Assembly: GCA_002389385.1 (NCBI GenBank)
Contig: DGOK01000045.1
Span: forward strand, 1 to 51,687
Origin: Rhodospirillaceae bacterium UBA4468
GTDB taxonomy: Bacteria; Pseudomonadota; Alphaproteobacteria; Rhodospirillales; Casp-alpha2
DNA: 51,687 nt
Direction: 5' to 3'
The position numbers and the translations under genes were made by a program. A model generated the notes under the pieces. The model saw only the letters and a list, made by a program, of their open reading frames with translations, did no database searches and was not told where the DNA came from. This document shows, piece by piece, positions 26,231 to 35,933 of the stretch (position 1 is its first letter; every line of letters starts with the position of its first letter).

Positions 26231-26995
26231 ATGGCACGACGTAGACAAGTATATGAAGGCAAGGTAAAGGTCCTTTTCGAAGGCCCTGTGCCAGGCACGC
26301 TCGTTCAATATTTCAAAGATGATGCTTTATCCGTCAGCGACGGGCGGAAAGGTACCGTTACTGGAAAAGGTGTGCTGAATAACCGAATTTCTGAATATTT
26401 GATGATGCGCCTAACAGAGATTGGCGTCCCGACGCATTTCGTTCGACGGTTGAATATGCGCGAGCAATTGGTTCGTGAAGTCGAAATCGTCCCTGTCATC
26501 TTAACTGTCCGCAATGCGGCCGCAGGAACGTTTGCATCGCGCTTTGGTCTAATGGAGGGAACGCCTCTCCCCCGGTCTATCGTCGAATATCATTATAAAT
26601 CTGACGAACTCGGCGATCCAATGGTTTCAGAAGAGCACATTACGGCCTTCAATTGGGCATCACCAACTGATCTCGACGAAATGATGGCGATGGCATTAAG
26701 GGTCAATGATTTCTTGTCCGGCCTTTTTCTCGGCGTTGGGTTAAGACTCGTAGATTTTCGCGTTGAATTTGGGCGTATGTGGGAAGACGAGATTGTCCGA
26801 CTTATCCTTGCTGACGAACTAAGCCCCGATAATTGTCGGCTGTGGGATATTAAAACTAACGAAAAACTAGACTATGATCGCTTTGATCAGGATTTGGGAA
26901 ATGCCGAAGCGGGATACCAGGAAGTCGCACGTCGATTAGGTATTTTACCCGAATCGGGACCAACCGATATGCCCGGTCCAGCAGCGATGCAGTAA
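26231..26995 (+). CDS. purC: SAICAR synthetase
   Basis: About 254 residues. It begins M-A-R-R-R-Q-V-Y-E-G-K-V-K, and the family motifs E-I-V-P-V-I-L-T-V-R-N-A-A-A-G and L-V-D-F-R-V-E-F-G are clear. It joins aspartate to CAIR in purine synthesis. A GTG 24 codons upstream would add an atypical extension, so I chose the ATG at 26231. A 140-bp gap separates it from purS. Confidence 0.97.
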   Translation: MARRRQVYEGKVKVLFEGPVPGTLVQYFKDDALSVSDGRKGTVTGKGVLNNRISEYLMMRLTEIGVPTHFVRRLNMREQLVREVEIVPVILTVRNAAAGTFASRFGLMEGTPLPRSIVEYHYKSDELGDPMVSEEHITAFNWASPTDLDEMMAMALRVNDFLSGLFLGVGLRLVDFRVEFGRMWEDEIVRLILADELSPDNCRLWDIKTNEKLDYDRFDQDLGNAEAGYQEVARRLGILPESGPTDMPGPAAMQ

Positions 26996-27135
26996 AACAC
27001 ATGCCTTATGGCAAAGTCATAACGTATTGAAAGTCAGGGCAAACTGCACGGCTCAGCAAAGGGCGTTGATAATGTAGTCTGGCTAGGGCATGAAATGAGG
27101 CAAATACAGCGCCAAATTTATATGGAGACGATCTC
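26996..27135 (+). other. purC-purS gap
   Basis: A 140-bp stretch with no gene. It ends with GGAG eight bases before the TTG of purS. I see no convincing terminator or promoter. Confidence 0.4.
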
Positions 27136-27381
27136 TTGAAAGCCACGGTTCACGTTACGCTTAAAAATGGTGTTCTCGACCCTCAAGGCAAAGCCGTTCA
27201 AAACGCGCTCAGCGGACTAAATTTTTCAGGTATTGAAGATGTTCGCCAGGGAAAGTTTATCGAGCTTGAGCTGAGCGAGACTGATCCTGAAAAAGCGCAT
27301 GCCCAGGTCGAAGATATGTGCAAGAAATTACTCACCAATACGGTGATTGAAAATTACACGATCGAGATCATAAAGGAATAA
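27136..27381 (+). CDS. purS: Phosphoribosylformylglycinamidine synthase, PurS subunit
   Basis: An 81-residue protein. The N-terminal K-A-T-V-H-V-T-L-K-N-G-V-L-D-P-Q-G and the central R-Q-G-K-F-I-E-L-E-L are typical PurS. PurS bridges the glutaminase PurQ and the synthase PurL and helps channel ammonia. The start is TTG, supported by GGAG eight bases upstream and the family N-terminus. The purQ start follows 5 bases after the stop. Confidence 0.95.
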   Translation: MKATVHVTLKNGVLDPQGKAVQNALSGLNFSGIEDVRQGKFIELELSETDPEKAHAQVEDMCKKLLTNTVIENYTIEIIKE

Positions 27382-27386
27382 TCCTC

Positions 27387-28076
27387 ATGAAATCAGCCGT
27401 CATAGTTTTTCCCGGCTCCAATTGTGATCGTGACGCGAAAGTCGCTTTAGAAGATGTAACCGGTGGCGAAGTCATTATGCACTGGCATGGCGATATTGAA
27501 TTGCCAAAGGTCGATTTAATTGTGGTGCCGGGTGGATTTTCATACGGCGATTATCTTCGTTGTGGCGCTATGGCTGCAAAGTCTCCAGTTATGCGCGAAG
27601 TCAAAAAACGTGCTGACGATGGCATCGCTGTTGCTGGTATTTGCAATGGGTTTCAGGTTTTGACTGAAATTGAGCTTCTGCCAGGTGTACTCATGAGAAA
27701 TGCGGATCTAAAGTTTGTATGCAAAGACGTGCATTTATCAGTTGAGACCGCGAATTCCGCTTTTACCGCTCATTATCAAAAAGGCCAGGTTATTCGTATC
27801 CCTGTTGCCCATCATGACGGTAACTACGTCACCGATAATGACACACTTATGGCATTGAATGACCAAGACCGGATTGCCTTTCGCTATGTATCCGAAGACG
27901 GTGCACGTGGGAATGATGCCAATCCAAATGGATCCATGGATGATATCGCTGGCATTCTCAACGAAAAGCGAAATGTGCTTGGTATGATGCCTCATCCAGA
28001 ACGCCTTGTATCGCCGTCTCTGGGCGGCACAGATGGTCGACCTATGTTTGAAGGGCTACTTGCCGCGTTTGGTTAA
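27387..28076 (+). CDS. purQ: Phosphoribosylformylglycinamidine synthase, glutaminase subunit
   Basis: A 229-residue class I glutamine amidotransferase. The nucleophile C86 lies in A-G-I-C-N-G-F-Q, and the His-Glu of the triad in M-M-P-H-P-E-R. It releases ammonia from glutamine for PurL. In this genome purL is not the next gene: two broken genes lie between purQ and purL. Confidence 0.97.
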   Translation: MKSAVIVFPGSNCDRDAKVALEDVTGGEVIMHWHGDIELPKVDLIVVPGGFSYGDYLRCGAMAAKSPVMREVKKRADDGIAVAGICNGFQVLTEIELLPGVLMRNADLKFVCKDVHLSVETANSAFTAHYQKGQVIRIPVAHHDGNYVTDNDTLMALNDQDRIAFRYVSEDGARGNDANPNGSMDDIAGILNEKRNVLGMMPHPERLVSPSLGGTDGRPMFEGLLAAFG

Positions 28077-28226
28077 TTGGCTACTTCCATAATTTTGTCA
28101 TCATTGAAGATTATACGACGTAATCAATAATTTAACTTTGATCGTAATTATGTGTATGTTACTTACAATTACGTTTCGCATCGCAGGCAATGTGCCGCGG
28201 CGAACATTTATCTGGGAATTTTAAAG

Positions 28227-29252
28227 ATGCGTGATGTCAAAGTTTTAGCAGTACTGTCAATTGCAACTCTAGCCCTATCGGGTCAAGCGAACGCGGCTGA
28301 CCGTGCCACGGGTACATACATTGGTGCCGGTGCTGGCGCTAACATCACGTAAGGTACCGAACTTAACGGAAACGGTACATCTAACGAACTTGACCATGAC
28401 ACTGGTTATATTGGCGTTCTATCGCTTGGCCATGCCTATGCAAACGGTCTTCGTGGTGAAATTGAACTCGGCAAACGCAGCAACACTGTGAGTAAAAGTG
28501 GCGGAACGAGCACGGGGGCAACTCTTCAGTCTTAAGCGCAATGGTCAATGGTTACTATGATTTTGCCACTGGCACAGCTTTCATTCCATATCTCGGCGCA
28601 GGTATTGGCGTCAGTCGTATTAACGTTGATGCGTCACTCGTTGGTGCCAATAGAGTGAACAGTTCAGGGACAGGTTTTGGCTTGCAAGGTATTGCAGGCG
28701 TTGGATATCAGTTAGATGACAATTGGACGGGCTCGCTCGAGTATCGTTACTATACGCTGCAAGATGTCGAGGTTAACCTTTCAAACGGTAGCCGCGTCGA
28801 TGCGGATTATAACTCTTATTCCATTATGGTTGGTCTTCGCTATACGTTTGGCGAAAAAAAAGCCAATGGCTGCCGTTGCTCCTGCACCTGCGCCTGCTCC
28901 AGCAGAACCAGCACCGATTGCTCGCAATTATATCGTGTTCTTTGATTGGGACAGCGCAACTATCTCAGATGAAGCTATCGCAATTTTAAAAAGTGCTGCT
29001 GAGAACGCGCGCAAAGGCAATATTAGCCGCATCCAGGCAACAGGCCATGCAGATACATCTGGAACGCGACGCTACAATCAAAAGCTATCTGAAAAGCGCG
29101 CACAGGCAGTACGGACACAACTTAACAGCCTTGGCATTGCAACCAACCAAGTTGCAGTTGCGGGTAAAGGCTAGCTTGAGCAGCTTTCACCAACACCAGA
29201 TGGTGTTCGCGAGCCGCAAAACCGCCGCGTTGAGATTGTTTTCCCTCAATAA
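28227..29252 (+). pseudogene. Decayed OmpA-type outer-membrane protein gene
   Basis: Joined across its breaks, the product has a signal peptide (M-R-D-V-K-V-L, then A-N-A-A), a beta-barrel part (T-Y-I-G-A-G-A-G; Y-L-G-A-G-I-G-V-S-R; M-V-G-L-R-Y-T-F), an Ala-Pro hinge (A-P-A-P-A-P-A-P) and an OmpA domain (F-F-D-W-D-S-A-T, G-H-A-D-T-S-G, R-R-V-E-I-V-F). It has four lesions: TAA at 28350-28352, a frame change at a G run near 28514-28518, another at an A8 run near 28854-28861, and TAG at 29172-29174. Each is explained by one substitution or one-base homopolymer change, so decay is recent. An intact version would link outer membrane to peptidoglycan. Confidence 0.9.
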
Positions 29253-29294
29253 AAGCGTCTAACGTTTTGAAATTTCTGAATTAAAGCCTTTAAG

Positions 29295-29782
29295 TTACTT
29301 GGATTTATCTACCAAGATAACTTCTGGGCGGCAGGAACTTGGCACATCAACATCTCCAGCAGGGCGTTTCATTGAAAATAATGCCAGTTCACGTGGCTTC
29401 ATGTGCTTGAGCGCTATAAATGTTCTTAATGTGCGTTTGCAATAATGAGAACGTTTTGAAATTGAACGCTGCGACGCGCGGTTAGCAAGTGTTGTAATAT
29501 AAGAATTCAATACCTTTTCAGCACCAGCACCATGGCTCAAACGAAATAGTTGTTTGAGTGCGTGACCATGATCAACAAATGTATTTTGGAATTTCTTGGC
29601 ATAGTTATTGTATTGCGGTCGCGCATCACACGTGAGGGCTGTAACCATTAACTCTGTTTGAAGTGCACGGACATGAAACGCAGCTTTATCAGGTCGAATG
29701 TCACAGCTTGCGGAATAGCAGACCCTGCGCTAACACTAGCTAGCGCAACCCCAACCGCGAATCCAAGGGCTTTTGCCCGCAT
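29295..29782 (-). pseudogene. Frameshifted small secreted protein gene
   Basis: The first frame (from ATG 29782) encodes a signal peptide, M-R-A-K-A-L-G-F-A-V-G-V-A-L-A, then runs to a stop at 29648. A second frame carries the mature part: R-P-D-K-A-A-F-H-V-R-A-L-Q-T-E-L-M, then C-D-A-R-P-Q-Y-N-N-Y and S-H-Y-C-K-R, ending at 29295. One frameshift just after the signal peptide, near 29690-29710, separates them. The pattern (two Cys, N-terminal signal, T-E-L-M-V-T-A-L) resembles a small periplasmic family I have seen in alphaproteobacteria, but its function is unknown to me. Confidence 0.7.
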
Positions 29783-29982
29783 GAGGATCTCAAAACAACC
29801 TATTCTTACAAGTTGAAAATCACACATTCTGTGTTTTACATCAAGGGGTTTGTGGCAAAACCGAGGCAAACCCGGGGCAAAGCAACCACGAATTTATACG
29901 TTCTGCATTAAAGGTGTGTATCCCCATGCTGTCATTTGCTATGAAACGGGCAACGGTCGCCATTTAATTGAGGGATAAACTC

Positions 29983-32184
29983 TTGAGTGAAATCACCCCT
30001 GCAGTCATCGCCAAGCATGGCATATCTGATGAAGAATACACAAAGATCCTCGAAATTCTCGACGGGCGTATACCAAATCTGACCGAATTGGGTATTTTCT
30101 CGGTGATGTGGTCAGAGCATTGCTCATACAAATCCTCTAAAAAATGGCTTAAAACATTGCCAACAGAAGGGCCTCAAGTGATTTGTGGGCCTGGCGAGAA
30201 CGCTGGCATTGTGGATATTAGCGATGGTCAGGCAGCTATTTTCAAAATGGAAAGCCACAATCATCCGTCCTATATCGAACCTTATCAAGGTGCTGCAACA
30301 GGTGTTGGCGGCATCCTGCGTGATGTATTTACCATGGGTGCTAGACCTGTATGTAACTTGAACGCCCTTAGGTTCGGTAGTCCCGATCATCCAAAAACAC
30401 AGCACCTTGTTTCAGGTGTTGTTGCGGGTATCGGTGGATATGGCAACTGCGTCGGTGTTCCGACTGTTGGTGGTGAATGTGAATTCCACGAGAGCTATAA
30501 CGGGAATATTCTTGTTAACGCCATGACTGTTGGCATCGCAGACACGGATAAGATTTTCTATTCAGAGGCATCTGGCGTTGGCAATCCGATTGTCTATGTT
30601 GGATCAAAAACCGGCCGTGATGGCATTCATGGTGCAACAATGGCTTCTGCAGAATTTTCTGAAGATAACGAAGAAAAGCGCCCAACCGTTCAAGTCGGCG
30701 ACCCATTTACTGAAAAGCTACTCATTGAAGCCTGCATGGAGCTCATGTCGACCGATATGATCGTCGCCATTCAGGATATGGGTGCTGCAGGCCTTACGTC
30801 ATCATCATTTGAAATGGCATCCAAAGGTGGCATGGGCGTAGAACTCGACCTCGACCATGTACCTCAGCGCGAAGAGAATATGACCGCATATGAAATGATG
30901 TTGTCTGAGAGCCAAGAGCGCATGCTGATGGTCTTGAAACCTGGCCGTGAAGAAGATGCACGAAAGATCTTCGACAAATGGGAATTGGATTTTGCGGTTG
31001 TTGGCCATTTGACGGATAGCGGCCATATGGTCCTTCGTCACAAAGGCGAGATCGTTGCGGACCTTCCAATTGATCCGCTTGCTTTAGCGTCTCCAGAATA
31101 TGATCGTCCATGGGTTCGCACGCCTGATCCTGAACCGCTAAGCGCCAGTGACATCCCAGCGCCAACGAAGCTGATGACTGCGTTAGAAACACTCATTAGT
31201 TGCCCCGGCTTATCGTCAAAACGTTGGATATGGGAACAGTATGACCATATGGTCATGGGTGACACGCTCGGCATCGGCAGGCCAGGTGGCGCAGACGCAG
31301 CGCTTGTTCGCGTTCACGGCACCCAGAAAGGCTTGGCTGCAACATCAGATTGCACGCCTCGTTACTGCAAGGCCAATCCCGTTGAAGGTGGCCGACAAGT
31401 TGTCGCCGAGGCATATCGCAACTTGACTGCAACAGGTTCAACGCCGCTCGCCATTACGGACAACATGAACTTCGGCAATCCAGAAAAGCCAGAAATCATG
31501 GGGCAATTTGTGGGCTGCATTGAAGGTATGCGTGAAGCCTGCTTGGCACTCGACTTCCCTGTCGTGTCAGGCAATGTCTCGCTTTACAACGAAACCAATG
31601 GTCAAGCCATTCTGCCGACACCCACGATTGGCGCCGTTGGATTACTGTCTGACTACAATCAGGCTGTCGGTTTAGGTCTGAAGCATGAGGGAGAAACGCT
31701 TGTCCTCATTGGCGATACGAAGGGTCATTTAGGCCAGAGTGTATATATTCGTGAACTCCATAATCGCGAAGATGGCCCTCCGCCTCCGGTTGATCTCGCA
31801 CGTGAGAGACTAAACGGTGATTTTGTTCGCGATGTTATCATCTCAGGTCTTGTCAGTGCCTGCCATGATATCTCGGACGGTGGCATACTGGTAAGTGTTG
31901 CAGAGATGGCCATGGGCGGTGGTATTGGAGCTGAAATTAACGTCGATAATGGCGACATTCCTGCACACGCATGGCTGTTTGGTGAGGACCAAGGGCGATA
32001 TATCATATCAACTAACGATCCAGAGGCTGTTATGAGTAAGGCGATAGCAGCTGGCGTCCATGCTTCCAAGATTGGCCAGGTCGGCGGTAAGGACCTCAAA
32101 CTCTCAAATGGCGAAGTGATCAGCGTTGGAAAGCTTAAAAGCCAGAATGAGCGATGGCTGCCAGAGTATATGGGTGCTGCTTAA
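29983..32184 (+). CDS. purL: Phosphoribosylformylglycinamidine synthase, PurL subunit
   Basis: About 733 residues, the normal length of small-type PurL. It includes M-W-S-E-H-C-S-Y-K-S-S near the N-terminus, the ATP-binding M-E-S-H-N-H-P-S segment, and two AIRS-like halves. It uses ATP and the ammonia delivered by PurQ to convert FGAR to FGAM. The frame opens at TTG 29968. I chose the TTG at 29983 (S-E-I-T-P) because GAGG lies 9 bases before it. It is separated from purSQ by the two broken genes and so probably has its own promoter. Confidence 0.96.
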   Translation: MSEITPAVIAKHGISDEEYTKILEILDGRIPNLTELGIFSVMWSEHCSYKSSKKWLKTLPTEGPQVICGPGENAGIVDISDGQAAIFKMESHNHPSYIEPYQGAATGVGGILRDVFTMGARPVCNLNALRFGSPDHPKTQHLVSGVVAGIGGYGNCVGVPTVGGECEFHESYNGNILVNAMTVGIADTDKIFYSEASGVGNPIVYVGSKTGRDGIHGATMASAEFSEDNEEKRPTVQVGDPFTEKLLIEACMELMSTDMIVAIQDMGAAGLTSSSFEMASKGGMGVELDLDHVPQREENMTAYEMMLSESQERMLMVLKPGREEDARKIFDKWELDFAVVGHLTDSGHMVLRHKGEIVADLPIDPLALASPEYDRPWVRTPDPEPLSASDIPAPTKLMTALETLISCPGLSSKRWIWEQYDHMVMGDTLGIGRPGGADAALVRVHGTQKGLAATSDCTPRYCKANPVEGGRQVVAEAYRNLTATGSTPLAITDNMNFGNPEKPEIMGQFVGCIEGMREACLALDFPVVSGNVSLYNETNGQAILPTPTIGAVGLLSDYNQAVGLGLKHEGETLVLIGDTKGHLGQSVYIRELHNREDGPPPPVDLARERLNGDFVRDVIISGLVSACHDISDGGILVSVAEMAMGGGIGAEINVDNGDIPAHAWLFGEDQGRYIISTNDPEAVMSKAIAAGVHASKIGQVGGKDLKLSNGEVISVGKLKSQNERWLPEYMGAA

Positions 32185-32214
32185 GTCTTACCTGACGTAT
32201 TAATCTGGTGCAGC

Positions 32215-32970
32215 TTATTCAAATGATATGGGTTTAAAGGATGTGATATCCGGAGGCCCGTCTGCAAAAAGCCATTTAGGCTTTTTGCCAAATCTGTCAG
32301 GCCCCGGTAACGCAATCAATGATGAGCAAACAGTTCCAAAGCCTTCTTGGCTCCCGACTGTCATAGCGCCGCGCCCACTCATTTCATCATCAGCTTGCCG
32401 GCTCGCAATCAACTCAGACCATGCAGACCAGTCATCATGGTCAGGATCTGGCGTATCTGCAGCTTGGAATTGTGGCAAATAGCGTGAAATTCGTAGCGAA
32501 GAATGATCGTTCATATCATTAGCCGTCACCATGGAAAGACCAGGTGGGATGATATGGGCCTCGATCGTTGAAACATCGCCGGTTGAACGAAGCCAAAACG
32601 CATCTAACGCATCCGCAATCACAAGATTAAAACCTCGGTAGGCACGCCCATCTAAATGCGCCAATGCTTCGGCTGCCTCTTTCGCTTCAGAATGGCTTAA
32701 CGCTTCTAACGGCAATTCACCTCGAGATCTCTTGCCCTCAGCTGGGCCCAGAGACCCTGGACGATTTAAAACTGCCGCCAAGACGCCATCATCATTAACA
32801 CCCATCCACGTACCGCCCGCTTCTTCATCGATGCCCGCGATAATATGAGGATGATCGTCCCAATGGCGGGCCGGTGGACGCCATGGACGGCCTGACATTT
32901 CGTCGCGGTTAGCCGCGATAAGAGCTGGCCAAGGCGCCTTTGGCGCACGATGAATGATAACGGTACACAT
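32215..32970 (-). CDS. NRDE (TANGO2-like) family protein
   Basis: A 251-residue protein beginning M-C-T-V-I-I-H and carrying the family name motif N-R-D-E in I-A-A-N-R-D-E. G-G-T-W-M-G-V-N-D and the N-R-P-G segment follow. The cysteine at residue 2 could be an N-terminal nucleophile after Met removal. The eukaryotic relative TANGO2 has been linked to haem or lipid handling; the bacterial role is not settled. It is convergent with purL, 30 bp apart. Confidence 0.88.
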   Translation of the reverse strand: MCTVIIHRAPKAPWPALIAANRDEMSGRPWRPPARHWDDHPHIIAGIDEEAGGTWMGVNDDGVLAAVLNRPGSLGPAEGKRSRGELPLEALSHSEAKEAAEALAHLDGRAYRGFNLVIADALDAFWLRSTGDVSTIEAHIIPPGLSMVTANDMNDHSSLRISRYLPQFQAADTPDPDHDDWSAWSELIASRQADDEMSGRGAMTVGSQEGFGTVCSSLIALPGPDRFGKKPKWLFADGPPDITSFKPISFE

Positions 32971-33082
32971 AAACTGAATATAATCCCTACTTAGTAGACA
33001 AACCAGTCATGCACAGCTTGCGAGAATTGGATGAGCAGACTATCTATATCTTAACAGAACATAACATTTAGGGAGCTATCCA

Positions 33083-33409
33083 ATGGCCGATTCTTTTTCT
33101 AAACGCGAAAAGGGTGAAGAGCTTAAGTTCGAACTTGATCAGCAACTATTGTTCAAGGCGGAAAGTCGTCGAAATAAGCTACTTGGCCTTTGGCTCGCTG
33201 AGATTTTTGGCCTGACTGATGATGCAGCTAATACCTATGCGAAAGAAGTTGTCATCTCCGATTTGGATGAACCTGGTATCGAAGATGTCATGCGCAAAGT
33301 CATGAGCGACATTGAAAAGCACTCAGCTCCCGTAACTGAAGATCAGGTGCGTGCGAAGATTGGCGAGCTTGAGAGCGTTGCTATCGATCAGATCAAAGCA
33401 GAAATCTAA
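33083..33409 (+). CDS. DUF1476 protein, zeta inhibitor of the F1Fo ATP synthase
   Basis: A 108-residue helical protein with the family's F-S-K-R-E-K-G-E-E-L-K-F-E-L-D start and the L-L-G-L-W-L-A-E-I-F-G-L segment. In Paracoccus the DUF1476 product is the zeta subunit that blocks ATP hydrolysis by the F1 motor, with its N-terminus as the inhibitory part. The family is a good marker of Alphaproteobacteria. Ribosome site AGGGAG. It is convergent with purB, 7 bp apart. Confidence 0.93.
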   Translation: MADSFSKREKGEELKFELDQQLLFKAESRRNKLLGLWLAEIFGLTDDAANTYAKEVVISDLDEPGIEDVMRKVMSDIEKHSAPVTEDQVRAKIGELESVAIDQIKAEI

Positions 33410-33416
33410 ACTGAGC

Positions 33417-34808
33417 TTACGAACCAAACACACGGGCGAAAATATCATCGACCCGTGCTGTGTGGTAGCTGATCGAATCTTTTTCGAGCAATCGCTTTAG
33501 ATCGTCAGCAGGTAGTAATTTTGCAAGCTCTGGATCATTTCTGAGGAAGAACGCCAATCGGTTATCGTGATTGGCGGCTTCTTTTTCAATATCATCCAAG
33601 ACCGGTGGCGTGTCAGGATTATCCTGATCAATGCCAAAGCTTTTCCAAACTCGCATCGCATTCCTTTGGACGATTTTGTATGCGTCTTCACGGCTCGTAC
33701 CGTTTTGAGTTAAGAATAGCAGGACGCGCTGCGCATCATGGATACCACCAAACGCATTCATATGGCCCAGCATATTATCAGGATACACAACCAGCTTATC
33801 GATAACGCTGGTCAATCTCGCCAAAGCAAAATCCAATGTTACCGTAGCATCAGGGCCAATCATTCTTTCAACAGATGAATGAGAGATGTCTCGCTCATGC
33901 CATAAAGCAACGTTCTCAAGTGCAGGCACGACAGCTGCACGAACAATCCGCGCTAACCCTGTGATATTCTCAGTTAAAATTGGGTTCCGCTTGTGCGGCA
34001 TTGCAGATGAGCCTTTTTGACCCGGTGCAAAATATTCCTGAGCTTCACGGACTTCCGTACGCTGTAGATGCCTGATCTCGACTGCGACGTTCTCTAGCGA
34101 GCTGGCAATGACGCCCAACGTTGCAAAATACTGCGCGTGACGATCACGAGGAATAACCTGCGTTGATATTGGTTCAGGAGATAGGCCAAGCTTTTCTGCA
34201 ACATGTTCTTCAACGCGCGGGTCAATATTTGCAAATGTACCAACGGCGCCTGAAATTGCGCAGGTAGCAATATCTGCCCTGGCCGCTTCAAGACGCACTT
34301 TGTTTCTGGAAAATTCTGCATGGAAACGTGCGAACTTGAGTCCCATCGTCGTTGGCTCTGCATGAATGCCGTGTGATCGGCCCATGCACACCATCAATTT
34401 GGTCTCGAAAGCCCGTCTTTTAAGCGCTTCGAGCAAACCATCAATATCAGCGAGAAGAATATCAGCCGCTTGCATCATTTGAACGGAGAGGCACGTGTCC
34501 AAAACATCCGATGATGTCATACCCTGATGAACAAACCGGGCTTCTTCGCCAACTTGTTCGGCAAGTTCAGTCGTAAACGCGATCACATCATGCTTGGTTT
34601 CACGCTCAATGGCATCAATCCGCTCAATACGCTCTGCAGTATAAGGCTTGTCACCTTTAGTCCAGACAGCCGCAGCTGCCTCTTTTGGGATAACCCCGAT
34701 GTCAGCAAGGGCGTCACATGCGTGCGCCTCAATCTCAAACCAAATTCGGAATTTATTAGATGCATCCCATATAGCGGTCATATCAGGTCGGCTGTAACGC
34801 GGAATCAT
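33417..34808 (-). CDS. purB: Adenylosuccinate lyase
   Basis: A 463-residue fumarase/aspartase superfamily enzyme. The signature loop G-S-S-A-M-P-H-K-R-N-P is intact, with T-S-S-D-V-L-D-T and G-R-S-H-G-I-H-A-E-P-T active-site segments. It acts twice in purine synthesis (on SAICAR and adenylosuccinate). It is somewhat longer than the roughly 435 residues common in alphaproteobacteria, mainly at the C-terminus. AGGAG precedes the ATG. Confidence 0.97.
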   Translation of the reverse strand: MIPRYSRPDMTAIWDASNKFRIWFEIEAHACDALADIGVIPKEAAAAVWTKGDKPYTAERIERIDAIERETKHDVIAFTTELAEQVGEEARFVHQGMTSSDVLDTCLSVQMMQAADILLADIDGLLEALKRRAFETKLMVCMGRSHGIHAEPTTMGLKFARFHAEFSRNKVRLEAARADIATCAISGAVGTFANIDPRVEEHVAEKLGLSPEPISTQVIPRDRHAQYFATLGVIASSLENVAVEIRHLQRTEVREAQEYFAPGQKGSSAMPHKRNPILTENITGLARIVRAAVVPALENVALWHERDISHSSVERMIGPDATVTLDFALARLTSVIDKLVVYPDNMLGHMNAFGGIHDAQRVLLFLTQNGTSREDAYKIVQRNAMRVWKSFGIDQDNPDTPPVLDDIEKEAANHDNRLAFFLRNDPELAKLLPADDLKRLLEKDSISYHTARVDDIFARVFGS

Positions 34809-34922
34809 GCTTAATCTCCTATAGAAGCGGGCCGATCATACTCTTGAATACGGATTTTTAAAGCCCACAAACACATTTCCTTTTCATGACTTTGCAATAT
34901 CTGGCGGGTATAAAGATACATT

Positions 34923-35933
34923 ATGAATACAAACTCAGATCAAAGTCCCGTTCTTGTCGATATTCCGTTTGTCGACGCCACACAATTTGGCGCGCTAGAC
35001 GTTGCCCGTGCCGAGGCAAGTCGTTTCCAAGCGATTATAACCGCAGGTCGTGAACACTACGGGTCTCTGGCCATCGGGATCGGCGACTTCGTGTCTAAGA
35101 CATGGCTTAAGCGGCAGAATGATGCCCTTGCCGCCGAAATCGATAGCGTGGCGCAAGAAGCTGGTCGCGGCGGTGCTTGGTTGTTGAATATGTCCTATGA
35201 GTGGAGTTGCACCACTGGTGCTGGCCCGGATCCATCTGGAAATGGGAGCCGGATGCTACGTACTCTGGATTGGCCACTGGACGGTCTTGGTGAAACGATT
35301 GTGGTCGCCAAATTCAAAGGTAAAGCAGGATCTTATTTTAATGTGACGTGGCCTGGGTTCTCGGGTGTCGTTACGGCCATGGCACCAGGTCGTTTTTCTG
35401 CTGCAATAAACCAGCCGCCTTTCAGAAAATGGACAAGGTCTTGCTGGGTTGATTGGGGTATCAATAGAGGCCGACTATTAACGCGTAAAGCGCCACCGCC
35501 TTCACACCTTCTGCGCCATGTTTTTGATACCTGCGCAACCTATGACGAAGCCAAAGAGCTTCTTACTGAAACACCATTAGCCATTCCGGCGTTCTTTACA
35601 CTAAGTGGAACAGCCCCCAATCAAGCATGCTTGATAGAGCGCGAAGAAAATGCTGCGAGTGTTCATGAGAGCCCAACATCATGCGCAAATCATTGGTTAC
35701 AGCGCGATGTCCCAGGTCATGGGCGCGGCCATCAAAGCACTGACCGATTAGTACTGATGGAAAGCACGCGTGATAAAATATCCGATGGTTTTGATTGGGT
35801 TACCGATCCAATACTGAACGAAACCACACGGATTGCTGTGGTCGCCAACGCCATGGAAGGAAAACTAGTTGTCCGTGGCTATGAAAAGGATGGCCCGGTC
35901 ACACGTGACTATCAGCTACCCGCTCGTTTCTAA
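34923..35933 (+). CDS. Ntn-hydrolase-like protein (C45/acid-ceramidase-like), substrate unknown
   Basis: A 336-residue cytoplasmic protein. Around residues 88-99 it reads N-M-S-Y-E-W-S-C-T-T-G-A. This resembles the region around the self-processed N-terminal cysteine of acid-ceramidase/NAAA-type and C45 Ntn hydrolases, here C96. Downstream R-T-L-D-W-P-L-D-G-L and F-S-A-A-I-N-Q-P-P fit that fold. Such enzymes cleave amide bonds, often of acylated amines. The 3' end overlaps that of the convergent MFS gene by 35 bp. Family placement is from motif resemblance only. Confidence 0.7.
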   Translation: MNTNSDQSPVLVDIPFVDATQFGALDVARAEASRFQAIITAGREHYGSLAIGIGDFVSKTWLKRQNDALAAEIDSVAQEAGRGGAWLLNMSYEWSCTTGAGPDPSGNGSRMLRTLDWPLDGLGETIVVAKFKGKAGSYFNVTWPGFSGVVTAMAPGRFSAAINQPPFRKWTRSCWVDWGINRGRLLTRKAPPPSHLLRHVFDTCATYDEAKELLTETPLAIPAFFTLSGTAPNQACLIEREENAASVHESPTSCANHWLQRDVPGHGRGHQSTDRLVLMESTRDKISDGFDWVTDPILNETTRIAVVANAMEGKLVVRGYEKDGPVTRDYQLPARF

